NCBI GenBank assembly: GCA_037355855.1
Contig: CM074760.1
Span: 3,340,501 to 3,404,500, forward strand
DNA: 64,000 bases
From: Pseudo-nitzschia pungens
Taxonomy: Eukaryota > Bacillariophyta > Bacillariophyceae > Bacillariales > Bacillariaceae
Reading direction: 5' to 3'
Shown here piece by piece: positions 34,035 to 46,776 of this stretch (position 1 is its first letter; every line of letters starts with the position of its first letter). A program made the position numbers and the translations under genes. The notes beneath the pieces were generated by a model. The model was not told the origin of the DNA. It made no database searches and saw only the letters and a program-made list of their open reading frames with translations.

Positions 34035-34511
34035 CCCTTCCGGATCGTTGTTCTAAAAAATATAATTTGAGTGCATGCTGCATGCCCATCAAGTTTTTAC
34101 TTCTTATTTCATGTGCGTCGACAAGAAGTGTCAAAAAGACATCAAAATACCACAGTAAATTAATCGTGCATACCGGTGTGAACCTCAGCCGTTATTTAAA
34201 ATTACAAAAAAATATGTTTTCGGGTATTCGGTCTTGTTTACAGACGTGTATGCCCTCATTCAACAGCAAGATGAAAAAAAAAATTACTGTAACGAATTAT
34301 GTTCTTGTGTCGTGCTTTTGTATCGTTGATTGCATAAGATCTTAGTTTCTTTTGCGCGATCGCAACAAACCACCAAAAGTATTTTAAAAAATATTGTCCT
34401 CATCATCATTATTCCATGAAGTTAGTCCTGTGAAAACCTTTCTTTGTCACGAAGATAACCTCGACGAGCTAGGAGAGTGATTTTAATGCACGCTTGTAGT
34501 TGAACGAAACA
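34035..34511. other. Intergenic, no supported gene
   Basis: Between the ABC fossil and the LRR gene (divergent). AT-rich, no motifs. Confidence 0.5.
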
Positions 34512-36838
34512 ATGACGGAACCTCCCCATAAAGATAGTAAGTATCCCGACGTCGTCAACGCCCGAAGCGGTGACGAGGATAACCGTGAATCTTCGGAAAG
34601 CATGAATCCAAACGAGGACAAACGCGTCGATGATCACGAAAGTTCGATTGATAGAGAGAAAGGAATTCACAAGGAAAAGAATGAAGATCTTGGTCTTGGT
34701 AGTGATGACAATTTGACTGATGATATCAAAGAAGTGTCCATCCCGAAAATAGCGAAGACAAACGATATCGAGGCTTCGATCCCCGAAGAAAAAAAAGATC
34801 CTTTGAAACGTCACATTTCGGACGACGTCGATAATGCGTTGCCCGTGGGAGAAGAGGAAGGTATCCTACAGCATAACAATTCACACTCGGGAAGTGCGGA
34901 TTCGATGGAGCAAGGAATCAGCGGACAAAAGATTGGTGACCAGAATCATGGTGCTCAATCTCCCATTTTCGAAGGCGACGACATCCTTGCTGCCGGCGAT
35001 GAAGCCGACAAGGCAAAAATCAGGAGTTCATACGTTGGTAACGAACAAGCACCATCATCGCGAGTCCCACTCAAATATAATCCCGATGTGGAATTAGCTG
35101 TTGCTAGGATCGTCCCTATCGAAGAGGATGACGAGTTGCGACCCAAAAAAAACAAAATAGTCGCAACGCAACATGCATTTGAATACGATCCCGACGAGGT
35201 TGCCGGCAAACAATCCTTTTTCCGTCGAAGAGCTATACTTCTAGTTGGCTTTGGCATCCTTGGAATCGCGGTGATCGCATTGCTTGCAGTACTTATGAGT
35301 CGTCGAAATGACAGTACAAAACACAATGCGTCTTCGATGGAGCCTACTCCGTCACCGCCTACTCCGTCACCTACTGTGCCAACCCGAGAATCTAAGATTC
35401 TGAAGTCTCTGAAGAAATTGTCTGCTAAGGTTGAAGTCGAGGGAACTCCTTATCATATGGCCGCCAACTGGATCCTGTACGATGACCCTTCACAACTCGA
35501 GGTTGCTGATACAAACCTGGAGCAGCGCTTTGCTCTGGCGGTTCTCTACTATTCAACCACTAGCAATGGTTCGAAGCCCTGGAATTCGTGCAACCCATTC
35601 AATTATTCCGAGGGTGAAGCTGACTTTGCGGCAAGCCACAATGTTACGATAGCTGCCATCGACGAAAACAGTTGCACTGTCATGGAACGCGTTGATATTG
35701 AGACTTGGACTGAAGGAGCAAATCAAATTCGGTGGCTTTCGGAAGCCAACGAGTGCGACTGGAGTGGTGTGATTTGCCAAAATGGAGTAATTATAAAAAT
35801 CGTTCTTGCCGGCCAGAACTTGACGGGAAACCTAGATCTCCGCTTGGACGACGATTATGACGATTGCGAAAGTGAAAGCGAAAACGAAAACGACTGCCAT
35901 CTCCTGTTGCGAACATTGCCGGATTTAGTATGGTTCAGTTTGAACTATAACTCTCTCACGGGAACCATTCCGTCTTCGTATGCTGACTTTTCCAAGCTGC
36001 AGGTTTTGGAGTTGCATGGCAATAAGTTAACTGGTGAGATCCCTCCCTCCTTTTTCACGAACCTTACATCACTGCAGTTATTAAACGTGGGCGAGAACGA
36101 ATTGGAGGGGACTTTGAACACGCATATCGGATATTTGAGTAATCTGGTGGGCCTTCACCTGCATGACAATGATTTCTCGGGGGATTTTCCAACAGAGATT
36201 GGAGGGCTATCTGGTTTAACACATTTCCGCATTCACGATAACCAATTCTCGGGCCCGCTACCAACCGAAACGGGGAAATTGACTTCTCTCATGCTACTTA
36301 TGTGCTACAACAATGAGTTTTCGGTAGGTTTGAAAAATTGAGCTCTATTCCAAACTAATTTCGTTTCATCGTTCGAGGCTCACTATGTTTCTATCTATCA
36401 TGATTGATGCAGGGAACTATTCCGACTGAGTTCGGTCAATTGATAAACATGGAACGATTGCTCATGAAAGGCAATCATCTCACAGGCACGATGCCTCCGG
36501 AACTTTTCAACTTGACAAAGTTGATATCTCTACAGGTGCACGACAACAAATTGACCGGCACTCTCCCTACGACCGAACTACTGCAAATGAAAAATTTGAT
36601 GCAATTCACGGTAAGCGAGAACGAGTTGACCGGTCCTATTCCCACCCAATTAGGGATTATTTCCGGGTATGCCCCACTTATATGGTTACACAAGAATCAA
36701 TTTTCGGGTGCCGTACCGATGGAGATTTGCGATGCAAAACCAAAAGTTTTGAATGCTGACTGTCGTCCCTTTGAAGATGCACCAAATCCGTGCGAGTGTT
36801 GTACTGGTTGTTGCGATAATCGCGGGGTCTGTGTTTAA
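34512..36838 (+). CDS. Single-pass membrane protein with extracellular leucine-rich repeats, two exons
   Basis: Exons 34512-36323 and 36413-36838 give 745 residues; donor GTAGGT, acceptor CAG, phase 0. The acidic, disordered N-terminal 235 residues are probably cytoplasmic. One membrane helix follows at about 239-262 (ILLVGFGILGIAVIALLAVL, flanked by RRR and SRR). After a Pro/Thr-rich linker comes an ectodomain with ECDWSGVICQNG (plant-type LRR N-cap with WxGV.C) and about ten plant-type LRRs such as LTGEIPPSFFTNLTSLQLLN and FSGTIPTEFGQL. The intron falls inside one repeat. The C-terminus is a Cys cap, CECCTGCCDNRGVCV, a layout common in diatom LRR proteins. There is no kinase domain. It is likely a surface recognition or adhesion protein; the ligand is unknown. 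Confidence 0.88.
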
Positions 36839-36989
36839 GGTAATCCAGAATAAATGTTATACTAGCTAGGTTGATAACTTATTATGATGACTGTTGAAAA
36901 TGCTGCAGTGGAATGGGCTTGCTCGTATTGTCTTTATTGACGTCCGGTACGTGCAACTGTAATATTGATGTTCGATGATAATACTATCG

Positions 36990-39900
36990 CTAAAGGCCGG
37001 CAATAGTTCTCATTGTGGGACCACTTCCCACCAGCGAAGTCGATAGGTATTTCAAAAAGTAGTCCGATATTCTTTGTTCCATGTAAATGCGATCCCGCAG
37101 TCTTCGAGGGGAATGTCGTTCGTCCGGAAATAGAAGTAGATCGTAATCTTTTCCAGCTGCAATCAGCCGATTGATCAAGCGAGCCGTGTGTCTAAAGTGC
37201 ACATTTTCGTCGATAAGACCATGGACCAGAAGCAGCTTTCCTCTCATATTCGGAACATGATCAAACACTGCAGATTCTCTGTAACCACTTGGATTTTCCG
37301 ACGGTAAACCCATGTATCTCTCGGTGTAATGAGTATCGTATCCATCCCAGGATGTCACTGGAGCCCCTGCAACGGCAACATGGAATACATCGGGAGCGCG
37401 GCAGAGACACATCGCCGCCAAGTAACCGCCATAAGACCAACCGTATATTCCAACTCTAGTCGGATCCACTATTCCCCGCACGGTAAGTTGCCTTACAGCG
37501 GCAACTTGATCCAAGACCTCCAATCGACCCAATCGACGAGATATGGCGGATTCGAACGCAAGTCCACGCCTGGAACTCCCCCTGTTGTCACATTTGACGA
37601 CACAAAAACCTAGGGATCGAAGTCTCTGAGCTCTCATATCCGCACACTGACTCCAACTTCTGTTTACTCGTTGAACGTGCGGGCCTCCATAGACAGCACA
37701 TATCAGTGGGTACGGCCCTGGTCCATGTATGCTCGAATCAGGACGATAGAGTGCTAGATGCAAAGACTCATCTCCGTCGGATGAAGGAAACGTCATCAGT
37801 TCCGGAGGAGATAGATTTGATACGGAATCAGATGATATCGACATTGCCTTGTCGTCGCGGTGCGCGTCGTATAGCGTATAAAGCAACTTCAAGTCATACA
37901 CTTTTGGTCTCGAAAAGGAGTGCGCTGCGTTACAAACTTCTCCTGCGCTTTTAGATGCATTGTCCAACGCTCCAAAAGGACCTTCGATTGGTATTTCGAA
38001 AATCTTCACAGATGTGGGTCTATCCAAATCTGAGGACGTATCAACTACCTTACTGCAATCTGGATCCATAACAACATTGTGCATACCACTTTCCTGCGTC
38101 AGTCGAAGGGGTGCGATCGCATCTCGGCATTCTGATGATTTTCTGACACAACTTTTGGTTCGTCCAGAAAGTGAATCTGATCCCGTGTTATGGTACAGCG
38201 ATCTTTGGTGATTGCTGTAGCCGTGGTTTCGATTTCCATTCGAATGATGCGACTTTCCGGAGAGAGCATTTATCACTTGCTTGAAACCGCGTCGAACCCC
38301 ATTAGGATGGCCAGACGGAGAGCTCTCGGTGTGCATTGAATTATTTTCCACTGGCGTAGCGTCGGTTTCAGGAATTACAATCGGCAGAGCGTACAAATGA
38401 CGTTCTAGCACAGAGTCATACGTGCCAGTTACATACACTGCATTGTGTTTTAGATTCACTCCGACAATACTCTCAACGACCCAATCACCAGACGAAACTT
38501 GCCGTACCAACATTGCCTGTCCTCCATTCACACCAGGGACAAATGTGTACAAATATAGGTGCGAAAATCCAGACCTTTCACTCCCAAACAGGAAGGAAAA
38601 TGATCCCTCCGGAAGTGGGTCAGGTAAGGGAGGCAAAAATGTGGAATTGCGGCATTCCCTTGGATGGATGGGACGTTCGAGAACGTGTAATAGATGGTGC
38701 AGATTGATCCAGATATCAGAGCGCTCGACCAGCAAAGTCCGCGCCTTGCCTGTATTCAGGTCCATTCGTACCAATACGAGGCAATTTTGTGTCCTATTTT
38801 GCCACTGGGCGCACGCAGAACCGTCGGGCAAAAAATCCAGACGGGCCAAATATTCTTGCGCTTCCCGAGGAGGGTTGAACCACTTGACCTCATTCCAGTT
38901 GTGTTGAGCGATCCGATTCACTTCGTCGCTTGGTGCGCTGCCGTTTGTATCGGACGATGCTGACGATGATTCGCTATCGTGCTGTCGAAGCAGAGACGCA
39001 GCATCAACCCGTACATAGGCGAGTTTCACGGTAGGGTTTACTTTTCCGGCAAATGGATATCTGTGATCCTCGTACATGCAAGATTCGGTTGTTGTTGTTT
39101 CGCATTCGTGGTGGGTGATTCTATAGGGCGGAACCTTGGATTCGTCCACTCTAGCAAAGACGATGCCCTTCGAATCCGGAGACCACCAAAAGCCCCGATA
39201 TCGATCCATCTCTTCTTGTGCAACGAAATCTGCCAATCCGTGAGTTATCGAATTTTTCAGATCCGCTCCAAAAGTGACTTGAGTCGGAGTGTGGCACTCG
39301 TGGCATGGTGCAACAAAAATTTCCCCCATTACGCAAAATGCAAAGAGCTGACCGTCCGGACTCAGTTGTGGATCAATGGCAGAGGTAGGTATTGACTGAG
39401 ACATGTGTTTCGATTTTCTCAGCATTTGTTCCATGGAATGTTTGTCGTATATAACTTTCAGGTGCGAGCTCGATTCGATTCCATCCTGGATGTATAAGCT
39501 CCCCCTTATCGGAACCAGTATTCTCAAGGTATTTCTATTGTTGTAAGTCCAGGTGAATTGTGTCAAGCCTCCGGAAGAATGCATTCGTTGCCGTTCTCGA
39601 CGAAGGCGTTCCTCGAGAGAAAGAGAGTCGGATGTTGATGGTGGTGAAGCGAGTGTCGTGGCTGCCAACGCAGCCGTTGCGGAACCGGAAGAGGGCGAAG
39701 AAGAAGCCGTTGTTGACGATGACAATATCGAAGAGGATGCTGATTGTTGTTGCTGGTGTTTGGTGCTTTGTTGCTGTTGATCATTGTCGTGCCGCCTTTT
39801 CGTTCTTAATTTCAGCAGCGGCTTGATTTGAAACGTCTCTAAATTGAGTGCACACAATTGGCGTTCGCTGGAAGAAACTACGGCTGCGGCAATAGCTGGA

Positions 39901-40732
39901 TCCACGCGTGAATTGGCAGCTGCCGTGCGCAATCTTCGACTGTTGCTCTGAGCAGACGCCGACGATTTCATCGACTTCGATACAAACACGAGATACTTAG
40001 ATTTTTCATCGTTTCTAGCTCCGGATGTGGGCACGCAATTTTTTGGACTGAACTCTATTGCACTGGGACTCGACAAACCTGTTGAACGAAACAGACCAAA
40101 AGTTGTGAGAATGTCGAAACGAAACCAAAAGGGAGGGGGGTGTGTGTGTAACAAGACAAACGGTTGCGAAACACGAAATCATAGCCTCTGGGCAAACATT
40201 ATCGCGTCGAACCGGCTGCAGAAAACGGACCTGGTGGCGGCAATGCAGCAACTGCCTCGGCAGTCAAGTTTTGAGGAAGCGTGTAATGTGCCGGTATAGA
40301 CGAACCGTAAGATGTGCTCGCTCCCGTCTGACGGGCGGTTGGATACTGAGGAGCGGAAGCCATCCCGGCGTGTTGTTGATGTGAGTAATCCCCGTTCACA
40401 TTTGCGTTGTTATTGTTATTGCTATTACCATTGGAATTGCTGTGGTTGTGGCTGTGGTTGTGGCTGTGGTTGTTGCTGTTGCTGTTGCTGTTGCTATTCA
40501 TGCTTCCACCGTTGATGTTGTAGGCAAAGTTGTGTGAAGATGTGCTGGTGTCCATTACTTCGTGGTTGTGCTGAGTACCGTGCGAAGAGCTGCTGTTGTG
40601 AAGAAGACTGGAGTTAGAGACACTCGTGACGCCACTCATGTTGGCAGTTCCGCTCATCACCGAGCTCGTGTCGGAAGCTTGAGAAAGCGAGGATCGATTT
40701 CGTCGATTTGGCTGAAGAAAATGTCCGACCAT
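36990..40732 (-). CDS. S9B prolyl oligopeptidase, DPP8/9-type dipeptidyl peptidase, two exons
   Basis: Exons 40732-40231 and 40078-36990 give about 1196 residues. DPP8/9 enzymes are cytosolic serine peptidases that remove N-terminal dipeptides ending in Pro or Ala. The beta-propeller region has LSPDGQLFAFCVMGEIFV and the conserved QEEMDRYRGFWWSPDS, whose Glu pair binds the substrate N-terminus. The hydrolase domain has YGGPHVQRVNRSW, VVKCDNRGSSRRGL, the nucleophile GWSYGGY (Ser1049), HGLIDENVHF (Asp1124) and DERHSPR (His1156), so the triad is complete. Exon 1 is a low-complexity Asn/His/Ser tail. The intron (GTCCGT donor; CAACAG acceptor) is supported by phase only. The frame stays open up to an ATG at 41305, but that stretch holds spacer words such as TACGAAGTACTAC and looks non-coding; the start is uncertain. 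Confidence 0.85.
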
Positions 40733-41844
40733 TTTCGAATGCCCCAAAACTGTTTCCTGGCTACCAAAGAGCTCTCGAGACAACCTCTTGATCGCAACAA
40801 GAGATTCAACCGGTTTCCGATTTTTCCGTCTTTCACGAGCACCGCTACTCTGCGGGATTGGCCTGTTTTCTTTGCCGTTGTTGCCAATGGCCTGAAGCAA
40901 ATACGAAGTACTACTTTTATTCAATTTTTCCTTGGAAGAAGCAAGGCAGCGAAACCGAACCTTCTCTCCAAACGGGTGGTCAACAGTGTTTTTGCTTCCG
41001 AAGGGTCGAGGTTTGTGGTGATTTGTTGCGATACTGTATGATGCGATTACGTAACCACAGGAGCTAAGGCACTCGTCACTTGCGGGAATGCGAAATGAGA
41101 CCAAGACGCTCGACTCCAAAAAAAATTGATACGAAGGTGAAATAATAAAAGTAATACTAATTTCAAAAATACTGTAAATTACTTCCACTATTGCTGGTAG
41201 GTACGGTGCGGTACGTTCACCGTTAAACTTACACGAGGGTAACTTAGTCGATTTTGAGCTCGGTGATCGTAACTCACGAGCGCAACATGAAAAAACAGGG
41301 GTCATATTACCGGTATTATGAATAAGTATGATGAAAAAGCTCTCTAGAGGGAGCGTTTTGTGTTGTGCTGCTAGCGTAGAAATACGTAGTAACCTTACTT
41401 TACCACACGATGTCTCGTACCCGAAACTTCGTACGCTAAGGTTAACTTACTCATTTTTCGTAACGTTGGCAGCACATTTTGGCTGCTGTGCCGGCGGAAG
41501 AGTAGTGAATCGCGCACATCGCACTTGCTCCGGCATTCGTACCGGTACGGGAACGCTGAGAACAATATGAGAAAGGTTAATCGTAAGGTAAGGTTACCGT
41601 ATCAGGAATCATTCATTATTCATTACGGTACGTACCGTATTTTTCGATAGTGAAACCACCGTAAACGGAATTCTCCGGAGCGTTCGAATTGACGATGGAT
41701 GAATGAATCGAATGAATCACCAACGCCCGGTACTGGTATTGAATACTGGTAACCTTACTCGTATTACGTAACTTCTACTGTATTACGGAGTAAGTTACGA
41801 AGTAGTATTTATTTTTTATTTTTTTGTTATTGCAGTTGGTACAA
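40733..41844. other. Intergenic region with spacer words
   Basis: Upstream of the peptidase gene. CGTAAGGTAAGGTTACCG (about 41584), GGTAACCTTACTCG (about 41749) and TACGAAGTAGTA occur. No other gene supported. Confidence 0.5.
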
Positions 41845-42229
41845 TGAGCGATTCCCGAAACTAATATGCACATGTAATATTACATTATTCGTGACGTGGC
41901 ACACATATTATTTGTCGCCTGTAACATACTTATATGAAATTTTTAACCGATTTTTTCATATTCTGGAGGACGCATATTTGCCTCCTCCAGAATATGCAAC
42001 CAGAATAAAATTTCAAGGGAATCGCGCTAAAAATTGGCGATAGAGGCGCGCTTCGGGAATAAAGAGAGAATTTTTTGTTTTTCGAAACAAGATTCCAAAT
42101 TCCAAAATGTGCCTTTTCTCCGCCTGTCTGTCATCCATTTTTAATGCATGTCCGTTGGGTGCGCCAAAAAGAATGAGGGCATATAATCTAGGATATTATA
42201 TGAACGCATATAGTTTCGGGAATCGCTCA
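41845..42229. mobile_element. Possible MITE or foldback element, about 385 bp
   Basis: Terminal inverted repeats of about 24 bp: TGAGCGATTCCCGAAACTAA at 41845 matches the reverse complement of the block at 42206-42229 apart from one inserted base. Inside are a 14-bp hairpin (CATATTCTGGAGGA at 41957 and its complement near 41984-41997) and a second hairpin around GGCGATAGAGGCGCGC (42033-42052). No transposase. No convincing target duplication was found, so the exact ends are uncertain. Confidence 0.5.
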
Positions 42230-42840
42230 ATATACGTAGGGGTAACACTTAACGGTACTGGTACTGTTCCGAACTCATTGGCAACTCAATTGGGAATACG
42301 TAATCTTACCGTACGTACGTACTCCTACTCGTAACGGAAAATGAAAAATGCGGGCTGGACTTTTTGGGTCGATTACAAACCATGATGGGCCTCGAAAGAC
42401 TATTCTGCCGGTAATATGCGTCAGCAAGAGTCGGCCAACAATAATTATTCGAACAACATGAATTCGCAAAAGAGCTTTAAACAGCAAAACGATGGTGATG
42501 CTTGTTCCAAGGTCCTAATCTTGCACCAGCGAACATTATGTTTTTGCCAGGGGCGCTACATTAGGAACGTTCAATCAAAATAATGAGCAAAAGTTACGAT
42601 TCGGTTTCAAAAGAGGACACGAGAAACTTTAACAGTAAGATTAGTGTACCGGTATTTTTCAACTGTAACCAAGCATTTGAAAATATTAGTTCTACCGGTA
42701 TCTCTTTTTTTTTTTTTATTATTCTTTTGAGGTAAGATACACCCTAAACAAAAAAAAAAAACTGAAAATAATAATGGATTCTCATTGGTTAATATTTCCA
42801 AAACTTTAACCCTCGTCTCAAAACATCTTCGCTGAAAAAA

Positions 42841-42890
42841 ATTCTCAGCAAAAGTGAATTCCATTTTCGCTGAGAATTGATTCTCAGCTA
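42841..42890. repeat. 37-bp imperfect palindrome plus extra arm
   Basis: ATTCTCAGC at 42841 is matched by GCTGAGAAT ending at 42877; the interior (AAAAGTGAATTCCATTTTC) is itself nearly palindromic, and a third ATTCTCAGC follows at 42880. It could fold as a long hairpin. It lies just outside the decayed gene at 43088 and could be part of an old element end. Confidence 0.55.
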
Positions 42891-42984
42891 AACACAAAAA
42901 GGTTGAAATATGGCCGTTGAATCGTCTTTTTCATCGAGAAACTGTTCATCCACGTTTATTCACCGACAAAACTCATCCAAAGCA

Positions 42985-43062
42985 ACATCAACACACTCAA
43001 TCATCATCTATCAACCTCTATCAATCTCTATCAACATCTATCAACGTCTACACACTCAATCA
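42985..43062 (+). repeat. Short tandem repeat of ATCAACxTCT units
   Basis: At least four to five degenerate copies of CTATCAACATCTATCAACGTCT-type units just before the ATG at 43088. It is flanked by CACACTCAATC direct repeats. Confidence 0.6.
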
Positions 43063-44268
43063 AAGACAAAACGCCGGTCAATATAAAATGGCAAGTACTA
43101 GTAGGAGTGCTGCTTGTAGTATTAGTAGCACTACCGTGTCTCTGAATGAAAACACTCCAGGAAAGGTCTCTTCCAGCAGCGAAAAAAACACCAACAACGC
43201 CGCACCACAGATTGTCTCTAACCTACCTCCCAGGTTTCTGCAAGATAATCCGCTAAAATCAGCGGAACAGAAAGAATTACAACGTGTTGTTGTGGTCTTT
43301 GCTCATGACATGAATTGATTGGAGATGAAGAGAAAGGAACAAGAGCAATTTTTGTACGATGTCTTCCATGGCCAGAATGGAAAAACTTCCCAACTCCAGT
43401 TACTAGTGACGGGTTCCAACAAAAGATATCAAAAGCTCTATGAGGTTCAGAAGGAAGTTCAATCTGATTTATCATAGGATGAAATGCCTACACTTACTCT
43501 GAAGTCAATTTGCAGTCCAAATGGTGGTACAATAGCGCTTTCAACTGGAACCAACAGAAACATTGTCAATGTCTCTTCTCTTCAGTGCTCAACTTGAGGG
43601 GGGGATACCTTATTACCAGACGATTGCTCCTTACTATGGCAAAGGATGCCATTCGAAACTGCAAGAAAACTCTTTCCTTTGCAGAACAATTTCTTTCCGA
43701 CAACATGCTTCCTTCAGGTACTACCATTGATGATCTGTTCGAATTTGTGAAAGCAAAATTTTGGGAAGCCGAAGGGAACAACATCAAGAAACAAAAAAAG
43801 ATTGGGTCTTTCCTGGCTATGTGGCCTTTGTTGTTTTTGCCTGTCCTATCATTAACGAACCATGGGATAGGCTCTCCATCTTCTGTTCGGGAGCCAAGGG
43901 AGCCGAAAAAGAAGGCAAGGCGATGTGATGTTCCGTTATACGAAAGAGGAAGGCAGAAGCAAAACAACAATCTACCATAATGACAAAAGAGGAAAAGTTT
44001 GAAAACAGGATCAAGAACAAACACACTGTAACGAGTCTCCAGTTTGAGGTAATGGAGGCACAAAAAAGATGCACACAGAAACAATGATGTATGAGACTAG
44101 ACTGAAAAATCTCATGACCGAACGTGAACAAATGGTGGAATTACTCAAAGTTTATGAAAGGATGGGACTCAACAACGATGTACAGGAGACAGTCTCTTCT
44201 ATCAAAAAGATCAGTTCCGAAATTTCTAATCTAAAAGAAAAAAAGGGACGTCTTTCATGAAGAAGTGG

Positions 44269-44596
44269 TGTTACGGTCTAGAGTAGAAATACACGATAGG
44301 AGTATTTTAAAGATGAAAGGTTAATAAATTGTGTTATAAAAGAGAATGGTTGAATACTTTACGAGATGGGAATGATTCCTTGAGTATGGAATGAATGATC
44401 GAACAATGATATAATTGTTCGTCGGGCATAATATCAATAATTGGTGAGTCATGGGAATCTTTGTTTGAATTGTATGCATATTCCTGTACGTTGAATATTC
44501 AGTATATGTACATGAATATCATACATATTGGAGTATATGCGGGATTCAATAATCATTTAGAGCCTCTCGTAGGGGTACCTACGTCAGCCCGTAACA
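44269..44596 (-). repeat. Left LTR (3' LTR in element orientation)
   Basis: 328 bp, TG...CA ends with TGTTACGG/CCGTAACA terminal inverted repeat, nearly identical to 47017-47344. The flank on its left is AGTGG. Confidence 0.93.
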
Positions 44597-45235
44597 TAGT
44601 TCCCCAATGATTAGGTGAATTTTGCATGTGGTTCAATACAATAAGGTTCGGAGTTGAGTAGTATCGATGGAAAAGAGATATGCTTGTTCGGAGAACCGGT
44701 TGAAGATGATATATGCCATTTGAAGGGATTTATGGTAATGTAGATCGAAGTGGGGTTGAAGAAGGTTCTTTGACACTGAAGGGATCAAAAATTTGTTTCT
44801 TGTTCTTGAGAAAGTTTATAATGACATGCTAAAAATAGCAAAAAGAGTCGAAGAAAATTCTTTTCCTCCCCCAACTGTGATGTACCTCCCCGGGTAGTGG
44901 AGTTGATTTGCAATTTCGAGCGATTGAAATTGATTGCTCTTAGGCATAAAAACACCTCCTGTAATAGGAGTTAGGTAGGTGAAAAGCCGGAGCGTCGAAT
45001 GTATTGTTATTGGAGCGTCGAATGTATTGGTATCGTTGTTCGTCCTCTGCTGTTGCGATTGTATAGTGAAGCAGAGAGGGGACGCATTGTTAGTTTTGTA
45101 TTGAATTACATTCTTAATGCGCTCGCGATTTGCCGTATACTTTGTCCGGTCTTTTGTTTTGGGTGTTATTTGGCAGCAGTCTACTGGAGGTTTGAGTTTT
45201 CGTAACTCCAGAGCACCTCTGGGGGTGTAGAATAT

Positions 45236-45330
45236 GGATTTCGTGGGATTGCTCCGGTTATTTCTGGAGCTCCCTGTGGACTATTTGCTTGTCCGGAACA
45301 AGGTTGGCCTTGTTGTTGCTGCTGTACCCT
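45236..45330 (+). other. 95-bp block shared with the right-edge element (copy A)
   Basis: Aligned without gaps to 61747-61841, 71 of 95 positions match by hand count, and 39 of the last 43 (CTTGTCC.GA.CAAGGTT..CCTTGTTG...). On the + strand it can encode APV...CPEQGWPCCCCCTL; on the minus strand (the gag direction) VQQQQQGQPCSGQANSPQGA. The + frame is open only from 45206 to about 45382 and lacks an ATG. Coding sense is unresolved. Confidence 0.7.
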
Positions 45331-45708
45331 TTCATCGATATCGATATACAATTCTGATTCGATTCGATTAATTCATGATTCATGGCTTTAGCGTCTGTAC
45401 CCTTGCAATTAGTTCACGTCCGAACCTTTTGCTGTTATTTGTATTTGCCATTTTTGAATCTTTTGTTTTATTTATTTGGTTGATTGTTGTTGCCGTCACA
45501 GTGGATCGGTCTCGAGCGCTTTGAGTTTAGTTCGAACGTTTGTTTTGTTGCAACAGGGCTCATGTCTGTAGGTTCCTTCCCCTCTTTTCTTGGGAGTTCT
45601 CCTCCATGCGTCTTCCCAGTCAGCAGGGCTGAGCTGGCATTCAGTTCCAGGGGAGCTGAAGGCACGGTGCTGGATACTGTGATCCGTATATTAATGTTGT
45701 TCGAGTGG

Positions 45709-46776
45709 CTATGGTTGCCAAGTGAGGCTGCCGTCGTACTGGCGTTCGACGCAGCCTCCGTGTTCCATGCAATAGGATTCTATTGCTTGCCTGATATGGG
45801 CTTGGAAGGTTTCGTTGGTAGTGGTGGAAGCAGCAGTGCTGCCATTTTCGTTGCTAGGGGCCGTAGCAGTGCTGTTGTTGCTGCTATTGCTCTTATTTCT
45901 TTTGGAATATCTGTTCTTTGGACATTCGGACCAATCATGATTGTGTCCTGGGATCCTGCAGGGATTGTTATATTTTCTTTTGCCACCGGATGGCTCCTGC
46001 TCTTTCTCTTCTTCTTCGTCGGATTCAGCGTCGCTGTCACTGCTATCAGAGCTGTTGCTGTCGGCGTCCGAACAATCAGAGCTGTTGTTATTGCTGTCAG
46101 CGTCCGAATCAGCGGTCGACGTTCGTCTTTTGCTTTGGCGTTCTAAGCAGCTCATGTGGTCGACGATGAATCGTACAGTGGTATCTTCTTGTATTCCTTG
46201 GTGGATTAGATCATAGCTGTTGATCCATTTGCTTGGGAAGGTGTGCAGCAGAATGGTCTTGGCTTCTGTTGGTGATAGGTCAGTTCCATGTCCTTGGAGT
46301 CTTTTGATATATTTGAAGAGAATTAGCATTCGGTCTGCATGGTCTTTGCATGAAACATTGTTTGGTTTCTTCAGCGTTCGAAGGTATGTATGCATGATAT
46401 CCTTTGCATCTGTGGCGTTGCAATAGTCTTGCTCGATAAAGTCACTAATTGCTTGGTTGTATCCATTGAGCGTTAGTGGGTATCGACGTTGGTTTCTTGT
46501 TAAGTCTGTCCATTTTGTTTGAGCGTCAACAGAGAGAGATCGATTGAAGTGAGCGATGTATGTGTTGACTGGTAGACTTAGAAGCTTTGCGGCGTTCCTG
46601 AAGGCTTCTTCCACGAATAGGAATTCTTCTAGACCTCCTTTGTTGGTGAATAGAGGGATCTTCATGCTGTCTTGTCGTCCATTGGCATGTGTAATGGAGA
46701 GCTTGGTGAGTTTTGGCTTGCTCCTCTTGAAGGAAGGAGTATAGTTGATTGGAGGATCTCTGTAAAGTCCTGCCAT
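45709..46776 (-). CDS. gag: Gag-like protein of the LTR element
   Basis: 355 residues, ATG at 46776 in ACC-ATG-G context. The N-terminal half is a gag-type helical region (FNRSLSVDAQTKWTDLTRNQ; LILFKYIKRLQGHGTDLSPT; LLHTFPSKWINSYD). A Ser/Asp/Glu-rich acidic linker from repeated GACAGC-type codons follows, then a zinc knuckle-like NPCRIPGHNHDWSECPKNRY (C-x4-H-x-H-x4-C) that fits diatom copia gags. The C-terminus ends GSLTWQP. It would form the particle and bind the element RNA. The frame is intact, consistent with the near-identical LTRs. No pol frame follows the stop at 45709. Confidence 0.85.
   Translation of the reverse strand: MAGLYRDPPINYTPSFKRSKPKLTKLSITHANGRQDSMKIPLFTNKGGLEEFLFVEEAFRNAAKLLSLPVNTYIAHFNRSLSVDAQTKWTDLTRNQRRYPLTLNGYNQAISDFIEQDYCNATDAKDIMHTYLRTLKKPNNVSCKDHADRMLILFKYIKRLQGHGTDLSPTEAKTILLHTFPSKWINSYDLIHQGIQEDTTVRFIVDHMSCLERQSKRRTSTADSDADSNNNSSDCSDADSNSSDSSDSDAESDEEEEKEQEPSGGKRKYNNPCRIPGHNHDWSECPKNRYSKRNKSNSSNNSTATAPSNENGSTAASTTTNETFQAHIRQAIESYCMEHGGCVERQYDGSLTWQP

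Noticed and set aside
45484..46146. 220-codon + strand frame inside the LTR element
   Set aside because: Antisense shadow of gag; the hydrophobic runs come from the complement of Asp/Ser-rich codons.
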